In this document: one piece after another, positions 36,194 through 42,364 of the stretch
How positions within the stretch are numbered: position 1 is the first letter of the stretch
How the letters are laid out: each line of letters starts with the position of its first letter
Virus record (IMG/VR): IMGVR_UViG_3300027747_002230
Location: 1-43,663 of that record
Length of the DNA stretch: 43,663 nt
Origin: a virus
Strand: one strand, 5' to 3'
Position numbers and translations under genes: made by a program
The notes under the pieces: model-generated
Seen by the model: only the letters and a program-made list of their open reading frames with translations
What the model was told of the DNA's origin: nothing
The model's database searches: none

Positions 36194-37747
36194 ATGTCAT
36201 ATCAAAGATCACGAGCTATAAGACGTTCACCACTTGGTCGTTTAATAGTTAACCGAACTATATCGGGCCAAGGTTTTTTAGGTTCTGTTCGCTCTTCTAT
36301 ATCAGATAAAACTAAAGCTGGTCTGACAGGCATAGCAGAGAAGTTTGATCCTATGAATATAGGTAAAGCTGTTGGTGGTAGACTAGGTGCTTATGCTGTT
36401 GGTAAATTGACTGGACGATCTCAAGAAGATATGTCTTATTTTACTGGTGCACCATATAGTAGAGGTGATCAGAAATCTAAACCTGTTTCTGTACAAAAGA
36501 AGAACAATCCCTTATATACAAAAATTTCTGCATCAGATGCAAGACCATCCAAAAAAGGTGATGGTCTTGCTGATGTACTGTCTCGCATATTTAATTTGAT
36601 GAGAAAAGAATCTGATGAAAATGTGAAAAAACACGAATTAGAAAAAAACTTTGAAAGACAAAAAGAAGATGATCGTGAAGAAAGACATAAAGAGTTAATA
36701 AAAGCTTTATCTGGTTTATCTGGCGGAACTGCCACAAAGGTTGAACCTGAAGGTAGTAAAGGTGGAATATTTGATTTTATCAAAAAAATGTTTGATTCTT
36801 TTTTGAATGATTTTAAAATCTTAAAAGATATTGTATTAAAGTATGGGCCAAATTTGATGAGGATTATAGGAACAGCAGCAGAGTTTGCCGCGGGGCCGTT
36901 AGCATTTCTTGCTGCTGTTGGTGCTATAGCATATTTGGCTAAGGCTATTCAAGAAAAACTGGAAGAAAGCACAGAAAAACAATTTGGTAAAGCTGGAGGA
37001 GAAAAAGCAGAAAAAGCATTAAAAGAAGTACATGAAGAGCGTAGAGGTACAGATGTTGAAAATGCATCACCCGAACAAGCAGAATCTGTACAAAAACAAT
37101 TGAAAAGTGAAATTAAAGCAACTGATGAAATTAAAAAGAAACAAGATTTGATTCAATCTTATATGCAAGAAAAAGGCTACAAAAAGTATGCCAAAACTGC
37201 TTTGGGTTTAACTTATGGTTATGAATATGATGATAAGAATGGCAAACAAGCGCCAGAGTCATTGTTAAAAGAAGCTGATGATTATGCAGAAAAAGAAATG
37301 AAAAAACAAGAAGTAACTGCACCTAAAGCTGGTGCGACCGCTTCTAGCGTTCCATCACCGTCATCTACGCCCGCATCAGCAGCACCTTCAGCATCACCAG
37401 TTTCATCAGAACCTTCTTCAACATCACCTTCTACATCAACACCATCGGGAACATCTTCAGCAACACCTTCAGCTACATCATCGCCAGCAGGAGCACCTTC
37501 AGCAACACCAATGCCAGCTGCACCAAGTGTTACTGGACAAAATGTACAAGCAGCCATTTCAGAAAATAAAAATTTAGAAATGGATCAAAATGCAAGTCAA
37601 GGCCAAACGGTCGTGATTGACAAATCTAAAAATGTTGGTGGCGGAGGCGAACCAGGACCTGCCGTGACGATTGATAGCTCTGCACCTGTACGAATTGATG
37701 ATCCAACATTGAAATACATCCAGGAAAGAAACCTGAGAAAGTTTTAA
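36194..37747 (+). CDS. Probable tape measure / hub protein (gp29-like position, 517 aa)
   Basis: The N-terminus is basic (MSYQRSRAIRRSPLGRL). Residues about 125-175 are highly charged and likely helical, residues about 220-252 form a hydrophobic segment ('IIGTAAEFAAGPLAFLAAVG' then AIAYLAKAI) that could insert in a membrane, and residues about 380-450 are a Pro/Ser/Ala/Thr linker. The last part ends 'DPTLKYIQERNLRKF'. Tape measure proteins of long-tailed phages combine helices, a hydrophobic region and low complexity, and follow the frameshifted chaperone gene, as here. T4 gp29 has 590 residues. Homology to gp29 is not evident by eye, so the role rests on context. Confidence 0.6.
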   Translation: MSYQRSRAIRRSPLGRLIVNRTISGQGFLGSVRSSISDKTKAGLTGIAEKFDPMNIGKAVGGRLGAYAVGKLTGRSQEDMSYFTGAPYSRGDQKSKPVSVQKKNNPLYTKISASDARPSKKGDGLADVLSRIFNLMRKESDENVKKHELEKNFERQKEDDREERHKELIKALSGLSGGTATKVEPEGSKGGIFDFIKKMFDSFLNDFKILKDIVLKYGPNLMRIIGTAAEFAAGPLAFLAAVGAIAYLAKAIQEKLEESTEKQFGKAGGEKAEKALKEVHEERRGTDVENASPEQAESVQKQLKSEIKATDEIKKKQDLIQSYMQEKGYKKYAKTALGLTYGYEYDDKNGKQAPESLLKEADDYAEKEMKKQEVTAPKAGATASSVPSPSSTPASAAPSASPVSSEPSSTSPSTSTPSGTSSATPSATSSPAGAPSATPMPAAPSVTGQNVQAAISENKNLEMDQNASQGQTVVIDKSKNVGGGGEPGPAVTIDSSAPVRIDDPTLKYIQERNLRKF

Positions 37748-37756
37748 CCAATAAAA

Positions 37757-37777
37757 AACCCCGCACTAGGCGGGGTT
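37757..37777. terminator. Strong hairpin after the plus-strand tail operon (possible bidirectional terminator)
   Basis: A perfect 8-bp stem, AACCCCGC / GCGGGGTT with loop ACTAG, starts ten bases after the tape measure stop. In the plus direction the following T run is poor (TTATAAATA). In the minus direction the stem is followed by TTTTTTATT, a proper U tract. It probably ends the plus-strand operon and also backs up termination of leftward transcripts. Confidence 0.7.
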
Positions 37778-37784
37778 ATAAATA
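37777..37784 (+). promoter_or_regulatory. Late promoter (TATAAATA) for the homing endonuclease gene
   Basis: An exact T4-type late box TATAAATA directly follows the terminator hairpin on the plus strand. It lies 61 bases before the ATG at 37846, which has a strong AAAGGAG site. The leader between them contains a weak stem (AGTGTGT.../...ATACACT) that might shield the transcript end. Confidence 0.6.
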
Positions 37785-37845
37785 AGTGTGTATCGCCGGA
37801 CTACGACCCCCGCATACACTCTAATGCTATAAAGGAGCAATCAGC

Positions 37846-38400
37846 ATGAATATTTATAAACCATACACATATCTTATTGGATGGACAAATCATAATAAAT
37901 GGTATTATGGTGTTCGTTATTCAAAAAAATGTAATCCTTCTGATCTTTGGATAAAATATTTCACAAGTTCTAAAAAAGTAAAAGAATTTCGTGAATTGCA
38001 TGGTGAACCAGATATAATTCAAATCAGAAAAACTTTCTTAGATGATAAATCAGCCAAATTATGGGAAGATAAAGTATTGCGAAGAATGAAGGTTCACATT
38101 GATGAAAAATTTATAAATGTACGAAAAGATACCTTTAAAGGAGTTATAGTCACCGAAGAAATGAGAAAAAAGAATGGTGATGCACATCGTGGCCAAATTC
38201 CTTGGAATAAAGGAATAAAAAGACCAGATATTTCAGAAAAAATGAAAAATATGAGAAGAAATAGAGAGGATTGGGGCACGACCAAAGGTCAAACTAACGA
38301 ATATAGAAAAGAAAACGGCCTACCTCTAATAAAAGGTAGGCCGAAAGGTTCTAAAGATTTAAAGAAAAGAAAAACTTACACCAAATCAATCATCAGCTAA
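37846..38400 (+). CDS. GIY-YIG-like homing endonuclease (184 aa)
   Basis: The N-terminal domain shows a degenerate GIY-YIG pattern: Y9-L-I with 'NKWYYGVRYSKKC' (Y20, Y21, G22, R24), then 'YFTSSKKVKEF', and the probable metal-binding Glu74 in 'AKLWEDKVLRRM'. The segment 'HRGQIPWNKGIKRPDISEKM' (about residues 118-137) looks like a NUMOD3 DNA-binding motif, and the C-terminus is very basic. Such free-standing enzymes are common in T4-like phages and spread by cutting cognate alleles lacking them. It is inserted convergently to gp32, overlapping the gp32 C-terminal codons by 15 bases, with its own late promoter and the strongest ribosome site in the area. The gp32 region of relatives is a likely target, by inference. 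Confidence 0.8.
   Translation: MNIYKPYTYLIGWTNHNKWYYGVRYSKKCNPSDLWIKYFTSSKKVKEFRELHGEPDIIQIRKTFLDDKSAKLWEDKVLRRMKVHIDEKFINVRKDTFKGVIVTEEMRKKNGDAHRGQIPWNKGIKRPDISEKMKNMRRNREDWGTTKGQTNEYRKENGLPLIKGRPKGSKDLKKRKTYTKSIIS
38301..38343 (-). terminator. gp32 transcription terminator located inside the homing endonuclease gene
   Basis: A perfect 10-bp inverted repeat, CGGCCTACCT / AGGTAGGCCG with an 8-base loop (38316-38343), lies 43 bases after the gp32 stop. Read on the minus strand it is followed by TTTTCTTTTC, a T-rich tail. It thus fits a rho-independent terminator for gp32, while also coding for residues of the endonuclease C-terminus on the other strand. Confidence 0.8.
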
Positions 38401-39276
38401 CCGAGAAAAATAGGCTAAATCTGTATCATCTTCATCGCTGCTTGTTGCAGTAATATCAGGTTCAACTTCTTTTACTTTTGGTGCAGACTTCAATTGTTCA
38501 ACTGTAGTCTTTGGTTTGATTGTCTCACCATTCAGACCAAGAACTTTATCCAAACGACCTTTCAGGTCATCATATGATTTAAATTCTTTGTCAGCAGTCA
38601 ACTCTTTCAAAGAGTGTTCATTCTTCCAAATCTTTTCGAGTTTTTCATCATCCTTAGACAATGCAGATGGTGCTTCAAACTCAGACTTGTCATAGTTTTG
38701 GTAACCCTCAACTTTACGAATCTTCAGTTTGAAGTTTGCACCAGTCCATAGATCAAATGGATTGATTGCAGTTTCATCTTCAAAAGCAGGATTCATTGCT
38801 TCAGTAATCTTATCAAAGATTTTCTTACCAAACTTGAACAGTTTGATTTGTCCTTCATTCTCTGGATGTTTTGGATCAGAGATAATGTAGACGTTTGCAA
38901 TATAGTTTAGTTTACGTTTTTGCTTACGTACAACTTCCTTGTTTGCTTCGATACCAGAATTCCACAATGTAGAATTGTGTTCACACACAGGACATTGCTG
39001 ATTCTTAGTAGTCAGACAGTTATCAATCAGCCAACCACCAGGACCTTGAAATCCATGAGAAAACATCTTGACCCAAGGCAATGCATCATCGCCGTCTACT
39101 GCTGGTGCAGGAAGAAAGCGGAAAGTAGCCATGCCGTTACCGGCTTTATCTACTTCTGGTCGCCAAAATTTATCTGATTTTTCACCTGTGTCGGTACCAG
39201 CACTCATTGCTTCAACAGCTTTTGCCAGTTTTTCCATATTGCCCGAAGAGCGTTTAAGATTTGCGAAATCTACCAT
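38386..39276 (-). CDS. 32: Single-stranded DNA-binding protein gp32
   Basis: The start is set at the ATG at 39276, preceded by AAAGGA eight bases upstream; an in-frame start at 39327 would add 17 unlike residues across the leader repeats. The N-terminus 'VDFANLKRSSGNMEKLAKAV' has the basic 'LKRSS' motif used for cooperative binding. Zinc ligands are visible as H74, C87, C95 and C98 (HX12CX7CX2C), as in T4 gp32. The C-terminus is acidic ('SSDEDDTDLAYFSRLADD'), the part that contacts partners such as the gp59 loader encoded nearby. Length 296 residues (T4: 301). It coats single-stranded DNA in replication, recombination and repair. Confidence 0.93.
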   Translation of the reverse strand: MVDFANLKRSSGNMEKLAKAVEAMSAGTDTGEKSDKFWRPEVDKAGNGMATFRFLPAPAVDGDDALPWVKMFSHGFQGPGGWLIDNCLTTKNQQCPVCEHNSTLWNSGIEANKEVVRKQKRKLNYIANVYIISDPKHPENEGQIKLFKFGKKIFDKITEAMNPAFEDETAINPFDLWTGANFKLKIRKVEGYQNYDKSEFEAPSALSKDDEKLEKIWKNEHSLKELTADKEFKSYDDLKGRLDKVLGLNGETIKPKTTVEQLKSAPKVKEVEPDITATSSDEDDTDLAYFSRLADD

Positions 39277-39292
39277 GATTTTTTCCTTTATA

Positions 39293-39323
39293 TAACGGAG
39301 TGTAAAAAATATTAACGGAGTGT
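39293..39323 (-). repeat. Two 11-base direct repeats in the gp32 leader (possible autoregulatory operator)
   Basis: The minus-strand leader contains ACACTCCGTTA twice, 20 bases apart, separated by an A/T-only stretch. The proximal copy ends three bases before the AAAGGA ribosome site. T4 gp32 represses its own translation by binding an AU-rich leader next to a structured element, so these repeats are good candidates for an analogous operator. No pseudoknot was established by eye. Confidence 0.55.
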
Positions 39324-39345
39324 CCACTTATTCATAATATAATTC

Positions 39346-39353
39346 TATTTATA
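39346..39353 (-). promoter_or_regulatory. Late promoter (TATAAATA) upstream of gp32
   Basis: An exact T4-type late box on the minus strand overlaps the stop of the HAD gene and lies 70 bases before the gp32 ATG. The predicted transcript would carry the full repeat-containing leader. Confidence 0.6.
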
Positions 39354-39840
39354 CACGCAATAAAGCGTCTAAAATAGAGATAGTGCTCAATGCATCTTTG
39401 TGATGAATTGCGACACCACCTGCTTTCTTCCAATCATCGATAACAGATTGAGTATCATCAATGATTATGGAATCTGGTGTTGCATACTTGTACTTGTGTT
39501 TTTTACCAGGTACAAAGTTGCGAGGATATTTAATGTTTCGGATAGTAAGCCAAACATCTTTTTGATAAGAAATTTCCTTATGTGATTCTTCTCTTGCAGT
39601 AGACGAAAGAATCTCAACAGGAACACCACAAGTGTTTAAATGATCCAATAAAACCACCGCATCTGGCATATATTCGAGTGAAGAGAATTGTCTAGATTCA
39701 ATAAAATCTTCAAAGAACATACCAAATTTTTTTCTCTTATCAGCTTCTGCTGGCTCAATCTTGTACAATTCTTTATAACGTTTTGTGAAGTCGGCAATTA
39801 CACCGTCCATATCCAAATAAATCTTAGTAAACTTACTCAT
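39349..39840 (-). CDS. HAD-superfamily 5'(3')-deoxyribonucleotidase-like phosphatase (163 aa)
   Basis: HAD motif I is 'KIYLDMDGVIADF' with nucleophile D10 and D12. Motif II is S79/S80-T81 in 'EILSSTARE', and motif IV is the acidic pair in 'DSIIIDDTQS' near residue 128. Length and motifs fit the small deoxynucleotidase-like HAD proteins found in many phages, which dephosphorylate nucleotides or act on other small phosphates. The exact substrate cannot be read from sequence. The ATG overlaps the stop of the hydrolase gene, so both are likely co-translated from the sigma70-type promoter at 40368. These genes interrupt the T4-like 33-59-32 order. Confidence 0.8.
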   Translation of the reverse strand: MSKFTKIYLDMDGVIADFTKRYKELYKIEPAEADKRKKFGMFFEDFIESRQFSSLEYMPDAVVLLDHLNTCGVPVEILSSTAREESHKEISYQKDVWLTIRNIKYPRNFVPGKKHKYKYATPDSIIIDDTQSVIDDWKKAGGVAIHHKDALSTISILDALLRV

Positions 39841-40361
39841 TACATTTCTTTCAAATAATCAATAACTAATCCAAAGTGTTTGTCAAACCTGTGGTCTGCA
39901 TCAGCCACAATTGTAACATCAAAACCAGCATCTGTCAAGTTTTTGCTGAAGGTTTGATTATCTATTACCTCATCATACTTTGCAAAGAAATATTTGTGTC
40001 CTTCATGTGGAGCAAATACAGAATACTTTTCACAGATTTCTTCAGGCACACCATACTTCAATAGTGATGTTGCAGGATCAACCGAAGGATTGATGATAAC
40101 AGCTTTCGCTTTATATAATTTAGCAAGTTTGGCTGCTGTCCAACCACCAAGTGATGTACCGACAAATACCAATTCAACATCTTGATTCAGGTGGTCGATG
40201 AGTATATTATCGATTTTATTGGTGAGATACGTCAAAGCTTCAACAGGGTCAACGTCAGCCTCAAAGCAATAGGCATTAAATCCTGCTTCTTTGAGAGCTT
40301 TTAGTTTGTTGCTGTTTGCACTTGAACCATAACCGTGGCAATATACAATTAACTTTTCCAT
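39840..40361 (-). CDS. Small alpha/beta hydrolase, YqiA/UPF0227-like esterase (173 aa)
   Basis: The protein begins MEKLIVYCHGYGSSANSNKL, giving strand one and the oxyanion-loop 'HGYGSS'. The nucleophile elbow is 'VFVGTSLGGWTAAKLAKLY' with Ser70 in GTSLGG. A likely catalytic His157 lies in 'ADADHRFDKHFG'. This is the pattern of short YqiA-like esterases. Substrate and phage role are unknown; modification of host lipids, thioesters or cell-wall esters are possibilities only. The start at 40361 is only six bases after a consensus -10 box, so the mRNA is predicted to begin at or about the A of the ATG, without a ribosome site. A GTG at 40367 would be an alternative start. Confidence 0.8.
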   Translation of the reverse strand: MEKLIVYCHGYGSSANSNKLKALKEAGFNAYCFEADVDPVEALTYLTNKIDNILIDHLNQDVELVFVGTSLGGWTAAKLAKLYKAKAVIINPSVDPATSLLKYGVPEEICEKYSVFAPHEGHKYFFAKYDEVIDNQTFSKNLTDAGFDVTIVADADHRFDKHFGLVIDYLKEM

Positions 40362-40367
40362 ATACAC

Positions 40368-40396
40368 ATTATATCACATTACAAATAACTTGTCAA
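40368..40396 (-). promoter_or_regulatory. Consensus sigma70 promoter (TTGACA-17-TATAAT) for hydrolase and HAD genes
   Basis: On the minus strand TTGACA (40396-40391) and TATAAT (40373-40368) are both perfect and separated by 17 bases; a TG one base before the -10 gives an extended form. The expected start of transcription coincides with the hydrolase ATG at 40361. It is the strongest early-type promoter in the window. Confidence 0.9.
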
Positions 40397-40397
40397 C

Positions 40398-40949
40398 CTA
40401 CTTTTTAGGATGTCCCATCATAACTTTAGTATGCATTTCTCCACCAATCTTACGGTCATAATGCTCACCATTATCGTGAGGTTTAACTTCTTTATTCAAT
40501 AACTCACCTGCTCTATTTGAGTGGATAACTGGGACGCCCATCTTTCTTTGTAGATGTTCTGCTGCACCTGATACTTCACCCCATGCACGTTTCTGTTCAT
40601 GGTCCTCAATCTTAGTTTTCTTCCAATCTTCTTTACCTTGTTCACTACCATCAGTAGCAGAGGCAATCGATTTACGTCCGTGTTGTTTCTTGTATAGATT
40701 TACAGCAGTAATCTTACCATTACGCTTGGTTGCCTTGATTGCAGAATCTGTAATGTCTTTATGAATCGCATCAGATTCTTCTTTCGAACCAGACTTATGA
40801 CCACCATAACCACCAATCTTAGGATGTGAATATGATTTTTGTATCATATCATGGATTTCTTGTCTGTGTTTTTCTCTATTAACCTCATGTTCAGGATTAA
40901 TACCAATAGATAGAACTTTTTCAGTAATAAAAGATTTGAAGTTTTGCAT
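40398..40949 (-). CDS. Conserved phage protein of unknown function (183 aa)
   Basis: The product starts 'MQNFKSFITEKV', a start common to several small T4-like virion or injected proteins. It is rich in His, Lys, Gly and Glu, with 'NREKHRQEIHDMIQKSYSHP', 'KIGGYGGHKSGSKEESDAIH', 'GKITAVNLYKKQHGRKSIAS', 'KRAWGEVSGAAEHLQRKMGV' and a final 'GEHYDRKIGGEMHTKVMMGH'. I have seen this pattern in other T4-like phages without a function. A degenerate GNAT-like acetyltransferase fold is conceivable but not shown. A hairpin (40953-40971) overlaps the region just before its ATG, so translation may be controlled. Confidence 0.65.
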   Translation of the reverse strand: MQNFKSFITEKVLSIGINPEHEVNREKHRQEIHDMIQKSYSHPKIGGYGGHKSGSKEESDAIHKDITDSAIKATKRNGKITAVNLYKKQHGRKSIASATDGSEQGKEDWKKTKIEDHEQKRAWGEVSGAAEHLQRKMGVPVIHSNRAGELLNKEVKPHDNGEHYDRKIGGEMHTKVMMGHPKK

Positions 40950-40952
40950 GAT

Positions 40953-40979
40953 AGTAAAAGTAGTTTTTACTTATTTATG
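40953..40979 (-). promoter_or_regulatory. CATAAATA late-type box plus hairpin before the 183-aa gene
   Basis: The minus strand has CATAAATA at 40979-40972, overlapping the gp59 stop, and next to it a 7-bp inverted repeat AGTAAAA / TTTTACT with a 5-base loop (40953-40971). The hairpin ends three bases before the ATG at 40949 and would hide the initiation region. No U tract follows, so termination is unlikely. Confidence 0.4.
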
Positions 40980-41583
40980 CGTGTTCAGATATTGCCTCTT
41001 TGAGTATACTTTTAAACTTTACCTTATCGTACTGTACAAACGGTTTATACTTTTCAAGTTTCATTTTCCAATTTGGCCAAATGATATCTTCAGATATTTT
41101 TTTATCCCACATCGGAAAGAAATTCATTATGTCATTCAATATAATTAAAGTTTCAATACAAATATCATTCTGCATTGCACCGAGTAACAAATCAGGATGA
41201 CCGCCAGATGGTACTTTTATCAAGTCATCAGGTTTATCGGCCTGTTCCAAGATACGTGCTATATCAGTTTCAAAACGATATGTTAAACTCTGATTAATCT
41301 TCTGCCACTTTTTATACACCTCTTCGCCATTTGGGCCAGTCATTTCACCCACCCATGATGAATCACCATAAACAAAGTTTGCAATGTAGAAGTTTTTAAG
41401 TTCTTCCATTGAATACTTGCGTGACAGTTTATAGAAACTATACTTGGACTTGTTTCTTAAAAAAGAATCTTGTGATACATTTGTTTTACCACCATACTTT
41501 ATGAAATCATATGATGTAGAGGTAAAATGCAACTTCAAAGCTGAATATAGTTTATATGCTTCAAAACCTGTTGTTTCATTCAT
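40975..41583 (-). CDS. 59: Replicative helicase loader gp59
   Basis: The N-terminal half reads 'TGFEAYKLYSALKLHFTSTS', 'YDFIKYGGKTNVSQDSFLRN' and 'SKYSFYKLSRKYSMEELKNF', the signature of T4-type gp59. Further on, 'ANFVYGDSSWVGEM' and 'YKKWQKINQSLTYRFETDI' also fit. gp59 binds fork DNA and gp32 and loads the gp41 helicase. Length 202 residues (T4: 217). It lies just after gp33, and gp32 follows three genes later, so the T4 order 33-59-32 is kept with insertions. The ATG is close to the gp33 stop; no good ribosome site is visible, suggesting coupling. Confidence 0.92.
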   Translation of the reverse strand: MNETTGFEAYKLYSALKLHFTSTSYDFIKYGGKTNVSQDSFLRNKSKYSFYKLSRKYSMEELKNFYIANFVYGDSSWVGEMTGPNGEEVYKKWQKINQSLTYRFETDIARILEQADKPDDLIKVPSGGHPDLLLGAMQNDICIETLIILNDIMNFFPMWDKKISEDIIWPNWKMKLEKYKPFVQYDKVKFKSILKEAISEHA

Positions 41584-41585
41584 AT

Positions 41586-41807
41586 TTAAATTGGCAGACT
41601 GCTAACTCTTTTAATAAGTGAAAGTGATTGTGCTTCTTCATGTATACGAGCCTTGAGTGATGAGGATATAAGTGTTGCTGCTACCTCGATCTCAAGTCCT
41701 GTTTCATTACAGTAATCTATAATAGCATCAATACAATTCACCCTATGCTCATTGGCAAGTTTAATTACATTTGTACTAAATTCAGATATTTCATCACGGG
41801 TTGGCAT
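41586..41807 (-). CDS. 33: Late transcription co-activator gp33
   Basis: The 73 residues contain 'MPTRDEISEFSTNVIKLANE', 'IDAIIDYCNETGLEIEVAAT' and the C-terminal 'SLIKRVSSLPI'. This is the short gp33 form of marine T4-like phages (T4: 112 residues). gp33 binds the beta flap of host RNA polymerase and links it to the sliding clamp at late promoters read by gp55. The GGAG ribosome site is well placed and a sigma70-type promoter precedes it. Position next to gp59 supports the call. Late boxes of the NATAAATA kind in this window are the expected targets. Confidence 0.82.
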   Translation of the reverse strand: MPTRDEISEFSTNVIKLANEHRVNCIDAIIDYCNETGLEIEVAATLISSSLKARIHEEAQSLSLIKRVSSLPI

Positions 41808-41831
41808 ATAATCTCCAGGTTTTAATGCATA

Positions 41832-41860
41832 ATCTTAACATAAAGATAATAGATTGTCAA
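41832..41860 (-). promoter_or_regulatory. Sigma70-type promoter (TTGACA-17-TAAGAT) for gp33-gp59
   Basis: TTGACA (41860-41855) and TAAGAT (41837-41832) are 17 bases apart on the minus strand, with a TG before the -10. Transcription would start about 41825, leaving a short leader with the GGAG site of gp33. The -35 overlaps the TGA stop of the upstream lysin gene. Confidence 0.75.
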
Positions 41861-42330
41861 GCATCATCTGTATAAAATATATGTTTACCAATCTTCACCA
41901 GTTTTCTATATTTCCATTTTGGATGTACATAGTCTGCATGATAGAATAACGCATTTGATTCTGCAAGTTCTTGGTGACTTACATTATTCTCAATCGCATC
42001 ATGTGCAACAGTAAAACTTCTTTGCCACATAGGAAAGTTTGTTATGGTTTTATCTTCACCAACCCAACTGAATTGATATTTCTTACCTTTATGCTGATAC
42101 ACAATAGAACATATATCTTTTGGGTAACGTGGGTCATTTAACCGATTCAATACAACCTGAGATACTGCACGTTTACCTTCATCAGATTCAATACCTGCTT
42201 CGTGGTAAATGTTTCTCGCCATGCATAGTACGTCATCATTCAATTGTGGTACTTGCTTGTGGTGAATTGTAGGCCATAAAATAAAAAGTGAAAGAAATAC
42301 TATCAATAACGAAATTGATTTTTTAGGCAT
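41857..42330 (-). CDS. SleB-type cell wall hydrolase with N-terminal membrane anchor (probable SAR-like endolysin)
   Basis: Residues 5-22 (SISLLIVFLSLFILWPTI) form a hydrophobic segment after a basic MPKK, a signal-anchor without obvious cleavage site. The rest is the Hydrolase_2/SleB domain: 'LCMARNIYHEAGIESDEGKR' with the likely catalytic Glu44, 'AVSQVVLNRLNDPRYPKDIC', 'KYQFSWVGEDKT' and 'SNALFYHADYVHPKW'. The family cleaves peptidoglycan glycan strands. In phages with a signal-anchor-release mechanism the enzyme is exported by the host Sec system and activated when released. No holin gene is seen next to it. It lies just downstream of the tmRNA gene and may be co-transcribed. The ribosome site is weak. 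Confidence 0.82.
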   Translation of the reverse strand: MPKKSISLLIVFLSLFILWPTIHHKQVPQLNDDVLCMARNIYHEAGIESDEGKRAVSQVVLNRLNDPRYPKDICSIVYQHKGKKYQFSWVGEDKTITNFPMWQRSFTVAHDAIENNVSHQELAESNALFYHADYVHPKWKYRKLVKIGKHIFYTDDA

Positions 42331-42364
42331 TAGGATTATTTGGAGTTTAGAAAGTGGCAGGTTA

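Noticed and set aside
37282-37557. Minus-strand 91-codon frame opposite the Ser/Pro linker of the tape measure candidate
   Set aside because: A composition artefact of the low-complexity coding region on the other strand.
40953-40971. Hairpin after gp59 as a rho-independent terminator
   Set aside because: The stem is AT-rich and not followed by a U tract on the minus strand; a role in translation of the next gene is more plausible.
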